Shown here: piece after piece, positions 7,854-16,143 of the stretch
Layout: each line of letters starts with the position of its first letter
Numbering within the stretch: position 1 is the first letter of the stretch
Source of the DNA: Clostridiaceae bacterium
GTDB taxonomy: Bacteria; Bacillota; Clostridia; Peptostreptococcales; T1SED10-28
NCBI GenBank assembly: GCA_003553525.1
Contig: PWEO01000042.1
Coordinates: forward strand, 1 to 41,887
Reading direction: 5' to 3'
Length of the DNA: 41,887 bases
The notes under the pieces: generated by a model
What the model was told of the DNA's origin: nothing
Databases searched by the model: none
What the model saw: only the letters and a program-made list of their open reading frames with translations
Made by a program: the position numbers and the translations under genes

Positions 7854-9968
7854 CTACTCTTCTAAGGCACCTTCAATGATACTGTAATAATCCAGGTCTA
7901 GAATTCTAGCGGAGAAATAAAATTTCGCGCTGATCCTGTTGGAAATTTCCTCCTGATAATTTTCCGGTACCTCTACCCCTTCCTTTGGGACAAATTCACC
8001 GGTCTCTGCGTTATATCTTCCTTTATCCGTAATAAAACTTCGATTTTGAAAAAGTACCAAGGGCTTTGTATCGGCAAACAAATCCCTGCCCATAAATAAA
8101 CGGGAATCAAATTCCAATCCCATCAGATTGGATACCGTAGGCATAATATCCAAGCTGGATGCCGGTTCCGTAAAAGTTTCCCCTTCCATTCCGGGACTGT
8201 ATATAACGAAGGCATTTCTATACAGCTCAAAATTCTCGTCCACAGATTCCCCCTGAAGTTCTTCAATGGTTTGGTGATCCAGTCCATAGGGATAATGATC
8301 GGAACTCATTACAATCAAAGTGTTTTCTGCAATTCCCTGCTCTTCCAGTTGATCAAGTAAATACTCCATGGCCCGGTCCAGTTCCACCTGGGTAGCCAAA
8401 TAAGCTCTGGCTTGGGTAGAGTAAGGAAGATGGGCCACTACGTCCCGGTTTTTCAAAGCCATATTATTTCCTTCAAAACTGTATAATAAATGACCGCTCA
8501 TAGTAAGATAATACGTATGAAAAGGCACATTTTCAATATAGTCAGGAATACTTGCTTCCATCATTTCCAGGTCGGAAGCCGGCCAGGTTCGAGTAATGTC
8601 CAATCCGTTCCCAATTCCCTGATAAATATATCCGAGGTTGGGATGGGATAAATGACGGTCATAATAAGTATAAGTGTGGTTATGATAAGCTCTTGTTTCA
8701 TATTCCAACTCTTTTAATTGATTGCCGAAAGCAAAGGGCATGGCATTGTTGCTGGACTCACGAAAACTCCATACGCCGCTTTTGGGAATCAATCCCGTAT
8801 TGGCAACATATTCTCCGTCCAAGGTGCTTACTCCCCAAATAGGGGTGTAAAAATCCTCAAAGTGGTAACCCTCATGAACAAGTTTATACAGCGTAGGGGT
8901 GACTTCCTCATGGAGGGCCAGATGAGAAAAGGCTTCTGCGGTAATTACAATTAAATTATATCCCTCATATTTTCCCGTAAATTCATTTTTTTCGCTGGGA
9001 GACTGATTTCTAAAATATTGATGTAGTTCAAGGATCTCTTCTCTGTTTTCTTCTTTAATCAGTTCTTCAAAATCGATATCTAAAACATTGTACTCTATAG
9101 GCTCTTCCGGTTCTACTTCCTCAGCTTCATTGGAATTTTCCACTCCGCTTTCATTGGAGTTTTCTTCTCCCGGATCTTCTTTCGTATCTTCTTCAAAGTT
9201 CTCCTCCAACCCTTCAGGTCTCTCTCCCACAAACCCGGGGTTCCAATCGGTGATTTGTCTTTGTGCATCCAGTCGGGTGTAGGTAATTAACCCTAAATTA
9301 TCAACGGCAAAACGGGGATAGTGAATGTTATAGTAAAGATTATAAGGGGAGTTTTCTCCCTGATCCTGCATGTGAACCATTCCCACTCCCATAAAGTGAA
9401 GAACCACAGCAAATACCAGGATTAATCCTAATTGATATAGGGTTTTGTTTGAAGTTTTCTTTGAGGTTTTTTCCGGGGTTTTGATAATTCTTTTTCCCCA
9501 AAATACATAGATCACAAGGGGCAGAAAGGATAAAAGAATAAAATACCAACTATTCCCTATCGCGTATAGGGCCTCTCTCCAAAATTCGGTGGTTTGACCC
9601 GCATGTCTCATAGAGTAAATCGTATTATACGTGCCAAACATGTTAAAATAAACCAACTGAGACGCAAAAATAAATCCTAGAGAAAATAAAACTATTCCCA
9701 GAATTATTTTTCGCAGTTTAGTACCTATAAGCAAAGTCCCGCCATAGATAACTGACGCTGTCACTCCTCCGAAAATCAAGGAAAAAAACAGTCCCCAAGA
9801 AAGAAAATTTCCCGTGGTTCCTATGCGAATGATATTCTCAAGGTAATAAATACTTGCCCATAAAAAAATAAATAAATAAAACCCATAAATGCCCCGGGAA
9901 TTTTCATCCTCTTTATTGTGTCTTTTACGGTAAACTTCTCTACGGTTTTTTTCTCTTATTTTATCCAT
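7854..9968 (-). CDS. LtaS-like membrane sulfatase (lipoteichoic acid synthase family)
   Basis: A 704-residue membrane protein with a short basic cytoplasmic N-terminus, about five membrane segments between residues 28 and 195, an acidic linker (246-297, almost all Glu/Asp/Asn/Ser) and an extracellular alkaline-phosphatase-fold domain. LtaS enzymes transfer glycerol-phosphate from phosphatidylglycerol. The family's metal-binding Glu is in VITAEAF (E345), the nucleophilic Thr in WGVSTLDGE (T382), and further metal ligands in SSDHYPYG. The TSTLDGE-like active-site loop differs from the classical GKTSDAE, so it is a divergent paralogue and could act on another phosphoglycerol polymer. The ribosome binding site (AGGATG) is weak. 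The acidic insert is unusual for the family. Confidence 0.85.
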   Translation of the reverse strand: MDKIREKNRREVYRKRHNKEDENSRGIYGFYLFIFLWASIYYLENIIRIGTTGNFLSWGLFFSLIFGGVTASVIYGGTLLIGTKLRKIILGIVLFSLGFIFASQLVYFNMFGTYNTIYSMRHAGQTTEFWREALYAIGNSWYFILLSFLPLVIYVFWGKRIIKTPEKTSKKTSNKTLYQLGLILVFAVVLHFMGVGMVHMQDQGENSPYNLYYNIHYPRFAVDNLGLITYTRLDAQRQITDWNPGFVGERPEGLEENFEEDTKEDPGEENSNESGVENSNEAEEVEPEEPIEYNVLDIDFEELIKEENREEILELHQYFRNQSPSEKNEFTGKYEGYNLIVITAEAFSHLALHEEVTPTLYKLVHEGYHFEDFYTPIWGVSTLDGEYVANTGLIPKSGVWSFRESSNNAMPFAFGNQLKELEYETRAYHNHTYTYYDRHLSHPNLGYIYQGIGNGLDITRTWPASDLEMMEASIPDYIENVPFHTYYLTMSGHLLYSFEGNNMALKNRDVVAHLPYSTQARAYLATQVELDRAMEYLLDQLEEQGIAENTLIVMSSDHYPYGLDHQTIEELQGESVDENFELYRNAFVIYSPGMEGETFTEPASSLDIMPTVSNLMGLEFDSRLFMGRDLFADTKPLVLFQNRSFITDKGRYNAETGEFVPKEGVEVPENYQEEISNRISAKFYFSARILDLDYYSIIEGALEE

Positions 9969-10089
9969 TTAAGATCATCCTAACATTTTATTATTGTTGT
10001 AAAACACTCTGAATCCTACTTTGAACTCAACAACACAACGGCGGATTGTTTTAATCTTAGACGATAATGCAAAGAGAAAAGTTTCATGT

Positions 10090-10575
10090 TTAGTAAAATA
10101 AATCCTCTTCCTTATTTCTCTTTTTAATATTATTACGGTTCACTGTTTTACTCTTATTGGTGTCATCTTTGGTATTCCCATTTTGCTTTTTTTCTATGTT
10201 ATTCCTTTCAGGTTCGTTATGGCTTTTGTTCTCCTTACTTCGGATTTTCTCCCGGGAAAACCTCCCCTCTTTTTCCCCTTGAAGAAGGTTAGCCATATGA
10301 ATGAGTCTTAGTCTTTCTTTTTCCAGGACTTCCAAACCTTTTTTCCCAATTTGAAAAACTTTCTTCCGAGAACCGGTCTCTTCGATTAAATCGATCAATC
10401 CCTGCTTTTCTAATTTCTCCAAAGCCCCATAAAGAGTCCCCGGGGCTAAATGTACTTGCCCATCACTAAGTTCCTTTACTTTATTAAGTATTATATACCC
10501 ATGACAGGGCTCTAATAACGCAACCAAAGTATAATAAGTGGTTTCCGTCAAGGGTAAATAAGGATCACGATTCAT
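10090..10575 (-). CDS. PadR family transcriptional regulator with a long charged tail
   Basis: Residues 8-85 form the winged-helix PadR domain: LTETTYYTLVALLEPCHGYIILNK, then LAPGTLYGALEKLEKQGLI as recognition helix and ETGSRKKVFQIGKKG as wing. Family members are repressors, often next to the membrane or transport genes they control. From about residue 105 the protein becomes a roughly 55-residue Asn/Lys/Arg/Glu-rich low-complexity tail, in place of the usual PadR C-terminal dimerisation helices, and looks disordered. An AGGAGGTG site precedes the ATG. It lies between hflX and the LtaS-like gene on the same strand; the latter is a candidate target but no operator is recognisable. Confidence 0.85.
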   Translation of the reverse strand: MNRDPYLPLTETTYYTLVALLEPCHGYIILNKVKELSDGQVHLAPGTLYGALEKLEKQGLIDLIEETGSRKKVFQIGKKGLEVLEKERLRLIHMANLLQGEKEGRFSREKIRSKENKSHNEPERNNIEKKQNGNTKDDTNKSKTVNRNNIKKRNKEEDLFY

Positions 10576-10656
10576 ACCACACCTCCTGGTTAGTCAGTTC
10601 CACTGAGTATTTTCCATTTGCATTAATTGTGAACTCCACATCAAAGTTTATCATCA

Positions 10657-11922
10657 CTACGTTTCTTCTACGACGTACTCCCGGTATTTTTCATAATCCT
10701 TTTCTTTGCATTCTACCTCTAATAATGTTCCCTCCGGCTTATATTCCTGACTGATCACTGTGGCATTTCGGTTTAAATTTGATACCACTTCCCCCTCACT
10801 AAAAGGGATTAAGAACTTAGCTTTTTTATAGCTTTTAAATATTTTTCGTTCAATGGCTTCCATAAGCATTTCTATTCCAATATCTTCTTTCGCAGAAATA
10901 TAAATTTTATCCCCGATCATTCTGGGAATTTCCATATCGGTTAAATCCCCCTTGTTGTAAACATCCAACATAGGAATATCCAATGCGCCGATTTGCTTTA
11001 GTGTATCTTCTGTAATTTTCATTTGCTCCCGGTAATCAGGATTGGAAATATCCACTACATGAAGAAGCAGATCCGCTTCGCGAACTTCCTCCAGGGTAGA
11101 ATGAAAAGCCTTGATTAAATTATGGGGAAGATTACTGACAAAACCTACGGTATCTGAAAGCAAGAAGGTCTTTTGATTTGGGAGTTCAATTTTTCGAATG
11201 GAAGTATCTAAAGTGGCAAAGAGCATATCCTTTACCCATACCTTTTTCGAATCGTCTCCCCCGTACTTTTCCACGGCTTCATTCATTAAAGTGGATTTCC
11301 CCGCATTGGTATAACCTACAAGAGCTACCATGGGCATGCCGCTTTTGGCTCTACGCTTTCGCTGCACCTCCCTTTTCTTGCTAATCTCCTTTAAACGCTT
11401 TTGAAGTTCCGTGATCTGGTCTTCAATCCTTCTTCGATCCAACTCAATTTTTTTCTCCCCGGCACCACGGTTTTTCAGTCCCGCGCCTCCTCCTTGACGG
11501 CCTAATGCCTCATAAGCCCCTTTAAGTCTCGGAAGAATGTACTGAAGTTGAGCTACATCCACCTGCAGTCTTGCTTCTTTGGTTTTTGCCCGTTTAGCGA
11601 AGATTTCAAGAATCAAACTGGTACGATCCAGCACAATAATGTCCAAGGTTTTTTCAAGATTTTTTAATTGCATGGGACTCAGCTCATCATTAAAGACCAC
11701 CACATCAATTTCCAGTTCCTCTAAAAAAGGTTTCATTTCCTCTACTTTCCCAGTACCCATATAATAAGCAGGATGAATGGACTTTAAGTTTTGATCCATT
11801 CGACCGGCCACCTCATAGTCACAGGCTTCCGTTAAATTTTTCAACTCTTCCATGGATTCTTCAAAGTTCTCCCGGGAGTTTAAGTTTACCCCTACAATCA
11901 GAGCTTTATACTTCGTACTCAT
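10657..11922 (-). CDS. hflX: GTPase HflX
   Basis: HflX is a translational GTPase that splits stalled or heat-damaged 70S ribosomes. The 421-residue protein has the N-terminal HflX domain (YYMGTGKVEEM near residue 55, then NDELSPMQLKNLE), a linker with GGGAGLKNRGAGEKKIELDRR, and a G domain: G1 GYTNAGKST (203-211), G3 DTVGFVSNLPHNLI, G4 NKGD. The order and length are standard. The ATG follows AAAGGAGAGG by a few bases. It has its own promoter, facing away from tldD, and no terminator separates it from the PadR gene downstream. Confidence 0.95.
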   Translation of the reverse strand: MSTKYKALIVGVNLNSRENFEESMEELKNLTEACDYEVAGRMDQNLKSIHPAYYMGTGKVEEMKPFLEELEIDVVVFNDELSPMQLKNLEKTLDIIVLDRTSLILEIFAKRAKTKEARLQVDVAQLQYILPRLKGAYEALGRQGGGAGLKNRGAGEKKIELDRRRIEDQITELQKRLKEISKKREVQRKRRAKSGMPMVALVGYTNAGKSTLMNEAVEKYGGDDSKKVWVKDMLFATLDTSIRKIELPNQKTFLLSDTVGFVSNLPHNLIKAFHSTLEEVREADLLLHVVDISNPDYREQMKITEDTLKQIGALDIPMLDVYNKGDLTDMEIPRMIGDKIYISAKEDIGIEMLMEAIERKIFKSYKKAKFLIPFSEGEVVSNLNRNATVISQEYKPEGTLLEVECKEKDYEKYREYVVEET

Positions 11923-12235
11923 ACAATCCTCTCCTTTATGTTTAACTTCTTTTTATAGCTTAGACGTCTTCACAGGTACTATAGTATTTCATTGTATCGA
12001 TATCAATTGTTTAATGAAAGCGTCTTTCGAAGGATTGTTTCTACTTCTCAAGACGGATAAAATCATTACTTACATTGTAACATAAAGCAATAAAAGCCTT
12101 CGATTTATTATTAAAATAATTTTTGTGATTATTGAATAAATTCATATATTTCCTGGCCCTAAATAAATAGCCGTGATACAATAATATTGGATTAAAAGAT
12201 GCCCGAAGTATTTCCCGGGCAAAAGGAGGAAAAAG
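11923..12235. other. Divergent intergenic region between hflX and tldD
   Basis: This 313-base gap has no credible gene. It holds the hflX promoter (described separately). On the plus strand, TGATACAAT (12174-12182) is a possible extended -10 for tldD. A short hairpin with arms GCCCG and CGGGC (about 12199-12219) lies just before the tldD ribosome binding site AAGGAGG. Confidence 0.6.
11978..12006 (-). promoter_or_regulatory. hflX promoter
   Basis: TTGATA (12001-12006) and TATAGT (11978-11983) on the minus strand have a 17-base spacer, about 56 bases before the hflX start. Confidence 0.7.
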
Positions 12236-13588
12236 ATGGATAAACAGTATTTTAAAGAAGCGCTACCTAGCAAGGACTTTTGTGATCTTCGTTATCAAGA
12301 TTTTTCCCATACCACAATCAAAGGTGGTAAGGAGGAAATTGATGAAGTATCCATAGTTAAAAAAAGCGGCGGAAATGTTCGCGTGCTCTCAGGAGGAGGT
12401 TTTGGAAGTTTTGCCTTTACAGACCCGAAGGATATTACCATGGCCTTTCAGGAAGCCAAAACCGCCAGCGATTTGAACCCGGGAAACGAGAAGCTTAAAC
12501 GAATTCCTACCAATGTGGCCCATGTCACTGTCTCTCCCTCCAAAGACCCTCGAGATCTTTCAATCTCTGAGAAAAAGGTGTTACTGGAAAAATACCGGGG
12601 ACTCATCCTGGACCACACCGAGATTGCGGACTTGGAATCTCAATACTATGAACAATTTACCGATACCTTAATTTTAAACAATCATGGAGCGGAGATTCAA
12701 CAGGAAGAACTGATCTGCGGCATGACCTTTCGAATTACGGTAAAGCGGGGAGACTTAACCCAGCTTACCCGTCTGTCCTTCGGAGGAAACGGAGATTATA
12801 CCGAACTTCAAAACAAAGAGGAAGAGGTCCTGGAGAAAGTTCAGCAAACCATTGATCTCCTTGATGCAATGCCGGTTAAAGGCGGAAACTATGATGTGAT
12901 TTTAGACAGTGATGTAGGGGGTCTTTTTATTCATGAGGCCTTCGGCCATCTCAGTGAAGCAGATAATTTAATTGGAAATGATACCCTGGCCAATACCATG
13001 GAGCTCGGCACCCCTTTTGCCATGAATAACTTTAATGTCATAGACGATCCCACCCGGTTAGGCCATCCCGGAAGTTATGTATATGATCATGAAGGTACGA
13101 AAGCCCGACCGGTAACTTTAATAAAAGACGGAAAACTAAGCGGTCGTCTGCACTCCCTGGAAAGTGCCAATTTTATGGACGAGGAGCCCACAGGCCATGC
13201 GAGGGCAAAAAATTTCGGTTTTACTCCCATCGTTCGTATGGGGAATATTTATATTGATAAAAGCAAGAATACCTTAGAAGATATGATCGCATCTATTGAT
13301 GACGGACTATATCTTTTCGGATCCGCCGGGGGACAAACCAGCGGAGAAACCTTTACCTTCGCCGTACAGGGCGGATACAGAATCGAACAGGGTAAAATCA
13401 CCCACATGGTTCGGGATCTTGCTCTAACGGGACATTTGTTTACCACTTTGAAAAACATTGAAATGGTCGGCAATGAAGTTACTTTCTCCAAGGCGGGAGG
13501 ATGCGGAAAAGGCGGACAAATTCTAATTCAATCGGGTAAAGGATCTGCACCGATCAAAATCAAAAATATGGGAATAGGAGGACAGTAG
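12236..13588 (+). CDS. tldD: TldD-like metalloprotease subunit
   Basis: TldD is the catalytic half of the TldD/TldE heterodimer, a zinc protease that degrades unfolded peptides and in some bacteria matures microcins. The 450-residue protein has the zinc site HEAFGH (HExxxH, residues 233-238) in the family context GGLFIHEAFGHLSEAD. The C-terminal third has VRMGNIYIDKS, GSAGGQTSGETFTFAVQGG and SKAGGCGKGGQ, which supplies the third zinc-ligand region. An AAGGAGG site sits seven bases before the ATG. tldE follows after one base, so the two are co-translated. No RiPP precursor is adjacent, which favours the general peptide-clearing role. Confidence 0.93.
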   Translation: MDKQYFKEALPSKDFCDLRYQDFSHTTIKGGKEEIDEVSIVKKSGGNVRVLSGGGFGSFAFTDPKDITMAFQEAKTASDLNPGNEKLKRIPTNVAHVTVSPSKDPRDLSISEKKVLLEKYRGLILDHTEIADLESQYYEQFTDTLILNNHGAEIQQEELICGMTFRITVKRGDLTQLTRLSFGGNGDYTELQNKEEEVLEKVQQTIDLLDAMPVKGGNYDVILDSDVGGLFIHEAFGHLSEADNLIGNDTLANTMELGTPFAMNNFNVIDDPTRLGHPGSYVYDHEGTKARPVTLIKDGKLSGRLHSLESANFMDEEPTGHARAKNFGFTPIVRMGNIYIDKSKNTLEDMIASIDDGLYLFGSAGGQTSGETFTFAVQGGYRIEQGKITHMVRDLALTGHLFTTLKNIEMVGNEVTFSKAGGCGKGGQILIQSGKGSAPIKIKNMGIGGQ

Positions 13589-13589
13589 T

Positions 13590-14906
13590 ATGCGACAATT
13601 ACTGAATAAAGCTTTGACAGTAGCCGATGGCGGCGAAGTCTATAAACGGGATGTTCACAGTACTTCTGTTGATGTGAAACTGGGAAAACTCAAGGGAATT
13701 AATGCCGAGAAAAAACGGGAAGTTTCTTTGCGACTTACAAAAAATGGTCTTATGGGAGCCTCAGTTTCCACCTCTCTAGAAGACGACACTTTGGTGGACA
13801 GGGCTCTTGCAGCCTTAGAAAACCAAAAATCCGATGCTGTTAAATTTCCCAGCGAGCCTCCACGAATGGTTTTTTCATTTTCTCCCGTGGTAGATCAGTT
13901 AAGCACCGAAGACTTAACAAAAATGGCCTTCGACTTATCCGATCGCTTAAAAGAAAAAGCCCCGGATATTCCCGGTGGGGTTCGGGTTCAAAAGAATATC
14001 AAACGTATCTCTTTATTAAACAGCGCCGGTTTTAATGAAACCTATGATTACTCCAACTTATCAATTTCCTTACACACCTTAACGGAAAAGGGCTTTATGG
14101 GAACCGCTAAGGAGTATTCTTCGGGAAAAGTGCCGGATGTTACGGAGCGGGATCTTGATCGTTTAATCCAGCGCCACCGTCTGGGAAGCCAGACCATTAC
14201 CATGGAAAACGAAAAAATGCCGGTGATTTTTTCCGGAAATGTGATGGGCGCTCTAATGCTTCGCGTGTTAGGAGGAGTTAACGGTGGTAATGTGCTAAAA
14301 GGCACGTCTCCCCTGAAAGACAAAATCGGAGAAAAGCTTTTCTCTGAGAAAATCACCATACGGGATGACGGAAAAATGGCTTTCGGAGTCAATACCTGCT
14401 TATTTGACGACGAGGGAACCCCTGGAAAAAACACGGTGCTTTATGAAAAGGGGGTTTTAAAGAACTACCTTGTCAATATCGAACAAGGTAAAAAGCTGAA
14501 TCAGGAGCCTACGGGAAATGCTTTAAAACGAACCCTGTTTTCCAAAGAAATCGAAGACACCCCTTCGATTTTTGATACCAATCTGATTATTGAAGGAGAC
14601 CATCAGGAGGATGAACTGATTCTAAAGGGAATCAAGCGAGGTCTTCTGATTACCGCCGTGATGGGAGCCCATACAGGAAATATCAACCGGGGAGATTTCT
14701 CCTTAAATATTTCCTCCGGTTATCTGATCGAAAACGGAGAGCTTCAAGGCCAGGTAAAAGGGGCTATGATTGCAGGCAACATCTACGATTTGTTTAAGAA
14801 TGTGGAAGCCATCGGTACCCAGTATGAGGTCATGCGGAGTATATTTTATCATATGGGCTACTCTCCCATGGTGCTTTTCAAAGAAGCTTCCATTGTGGGG
14901 AAATAG
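13590..14906 (+). CDS. TldE/PmbA family subunit of the TldD/E protease
   Basis: This is the 438-residue partner of TldD. It lacks the HExxxH motif, as TldE/PmbA proteins do, and has the fold's shared elements: VDVKLGKLKGINAEKKREV near the N-terminus, YDYSNLSISLHTLTEKG near residue 150, the NGGNVLKGTSPLKDKIGEKLFS segment where TldD has its zinc helix, and GAHTGNINRGDFSLNISSGYLIENGE near 352-377. It begins one base after the tldD stop, with GGAGG inside the tldD 3' end as ribosome binding site. In characterised pairs the two subunits make a barrel in which TldE shapes the substrate tunnel. Confidence 0.92.
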   Translation: MRQLLNKALTVADGGEVYKRDVHSTSVDVKLGKLKGINAEKKREVSLRLTKNGLMGASVSTSLEDDTLVDRALAALENQKSDAVKFPSEPPRMVFSFSPVVDQLSTEDLTKMAFDLSDRLKEKAPDIPGGVRVQKNIKRISLLNSAGFNETYDYSNLSISLHTLTEKGFMGTAKEYSSGKVPDVTERDLDRLIQRHRLGSQTITMENEKMPVIFSGNVMGALMLRVLGGVNGGNVLKGTSPLKDKIGEKLFSEKITIRDDGKMAFGVNTCLFDDEGTPGKNTVLYEKGVLKNYLVNIEQGKKLNQEPTGNALKRTLFSKEIEDTPSIFDTNLIIEGDHQEDELILKGIKRGLLITAVMGAHTGNINRGDFSLNISSGYLIENGELQGQVKGAMIAGNIYDLFKNVEAIGTQYEVMRSIFYHMGYSPMVLFKEASIVGK

Positions 14907-14955
14907 TAAAAAATTTCTATTACCAATTTTAATATTATCTGAAAGCAGATAAATC

Positions 14956-15001
14956 AAAAGTCAGGGAAAACCGAATTACTCTCGGGATTCCCTGACTTTT
15001 T
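14956..15001. terminator. Terminator after tldE, overlapping the end of the convergent gene
   Basis: Arms AAAAGTCAGGGA (14956-14967) and TCCCTGACTTTT (14989-15000) pair perfectly over 12 bp, with an inner CCGA/TCGG pair, and a U-run follows on the plus strand. The right arm lies inside the last codons of the convergent Pr6Pr gene, so the 3' ends of both genes share it. Confidence 0.85.
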
Positions 15002-15629
15002 GCAGTCTGATGAATAGTAAGCTTAGGAGAAAGAAGATCAACCCTCCAATTAGAAAATTAAATGTCAACTCTGCCGTTGATAGCACTTCCATGTTCAAAA
15101 AGGGGTAGGCATAGTCTCCCAGGAGCCTTCCATAAAACAGAGACAATAGTCCATAAAGCAAAGGATACACCGTCCACTTTAAACCATCTGTCCACCGAAA
15201 GCCCCCTACTCTAACGGTGATGAACCAATCAATTAGATAGCCTGCTGGAATAATGTAATGAGTAATTACATGTATTGCCTGAAGTATTCCTGTGGTTTGA
15301 TACTCCTGGCGCAGAACAAGGAAGAAAGTCAACATGGTTATGCTAATATAAACGGCAAAGGCAGTTCGCACCTTGGAATCTGTAAAGAAATTGGTTTTTC
15401 TTCTCTTTCTGTACCCCAAGGCAAAGGATAAGCTTAGAAGTACTAATATATTGCTCTGAATTGTAAAAAGTTTAAGACCGTGAAATAAGGCTTCAAAAAA
15501 ACCATAAGAATGGTGCAGCCCATTCATTAAAAAGATATGGTTCAAAACGATCGTTCCCCAACCCAGGATCACAAGAAACCAACGAAAAACCATAAGTTTC
15601 CAGTTATTGTTCCAATAGTTTTTTTGCAA
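14976..15629 (-). CDS. Pr6Pr family integral membrane protein
   Basis: A 217-residue protein with about six membrane helices. The segments LFTIQSNILVLLSL (near residue 54), HYIIPAGYLIDWF (near 126) and YPLLYGLLSLFYGRLLGDYAYPFLN (near 152) are typical of the Pr6Pr/FAR-17a-AIG1-related family, whose eukaryotic relatives hydrolyse hydroxy-fatty-acid esters; bacterial members have no assigned function. The start is a TTG behind GAGGTGA. It follows the selenoprotein gene by 83 bases on the same strand and may share its transcript. Its 3' end lies within a terminator hairpin. Confidence 0.75.
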   Translation of the reverse strand: MQKNYWNNNWKLMVFRWFLVILGWGTIVLNHIFLMNGLHHSYGFFEALFHGLKLFTIQSNILVLLSLSFALGYRKRRKTNFFTDSKVRTAFAVYISITMLTFFLVLRQEYQTTGILQAIHVITHYIIPAGYLIDWFITVRVGGFRWTDGLKWTVYPLLYGLLSLFYGRLLGDYAYPFLNMEVLSTAELTFNFLIGGLIFFLLSLLFIRLQKVRESRE

Positions 15630-15712
15630 GCCCTCACCTCTTTAGCAGTTGATGTTCGTCGTCTAAACTTCAAAACAGCCCTCTCTTTAAACGATGCAAA
15701 ATTACCACTAAC

Positions 15713-16117
15713 TTATTCTTGTTCCCGGTATTTCTCTATAGTACCCTCCAGGATCGCTGCGCCCTTTTCTACTACCGGAGAACACTTAAGCTTTTCATCC
15801 CGAAAATTATTTTTTAGAGTCTTACAGTTTGTAGAAGATAGTTCTTCTCTAAAAGATTCAACAAATTCCTTTGTTGCCTCTTTTACTTCGCCTTCATCAT
15901 AACCACGCTCTACTGTAAACAGTGCACCAAGAACTGCCACACCGCCGCTAATGGCTCCACAGAATTCTTCAACACCTGCTCCGCCGCCAAAGCCCGCCAT
16001 TATTTTAAATGTTTCCCCTTTAAGATTTAAATTATAGTATTCGTTGCCACCTAGCAACATGGCTTCTGCTCAGTTGTATCCTTTTTGATAATAACTGACT
16101 ACCGACTCTTTTAACAT
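15713..16117 (-). CDS. C-GCAxxG-C-C family redox protein, probable selenoprotein (in-frame TGA at codon 16)
   Basis: An ATG at 16117, six bases after an AGGCGGTG ribosome binding site, opens a frame that reads MLKESVVSYYQKGYN, then TGA (16070-16072), then AEAMLLGG and on to a stop at 15713, 134 residues in all. The C-GCAxxG-C-C family is a small putative redox protein with four conserved cysteines; the first sits in an N-C-A-x-A context. Here the later ones are present (C53 in FCGAISGG, C98, C112) and the TGA replaces exactly the first. A SECIS-like hairpin follows. I infer selenocysteine at residue 16. The alternative is a nonsense mutation, with a short product from the ATG at 16060 lacking the first redox residue. 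No selenocysteine machinery is in the window, but it is common in clostridia. The gene lies 26 bases after the YgjV-like gene. Confidence 0.82.
16043..16058 (-). promoter_or_regulatory. Candidate bacterial SECIS hairpin
   Basis: Eleven bases after the in-frame TGA, the minus strand has GTTGC (16054-16058), loop TAGGTG (16048-16053) and GCAAC (16043-16047). The apical loop starts 17 bases after the TGA and contains GGU, like the fdhF SECIS loop. Distance and loop fit the known bacterial pattern. Confidence 0.65.
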
Positions 16118-16143
16118 TTTGCGCACCGCCTTCTCTAGGAATG

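Noticed and set aside
15713-16060. Short 115-residue product starting at the ATG at 16060.
   Set aside because: It has no ribosome binding site and loses the conserved first redox residue, which is present if the upstream TGA is read as selenocysteine.
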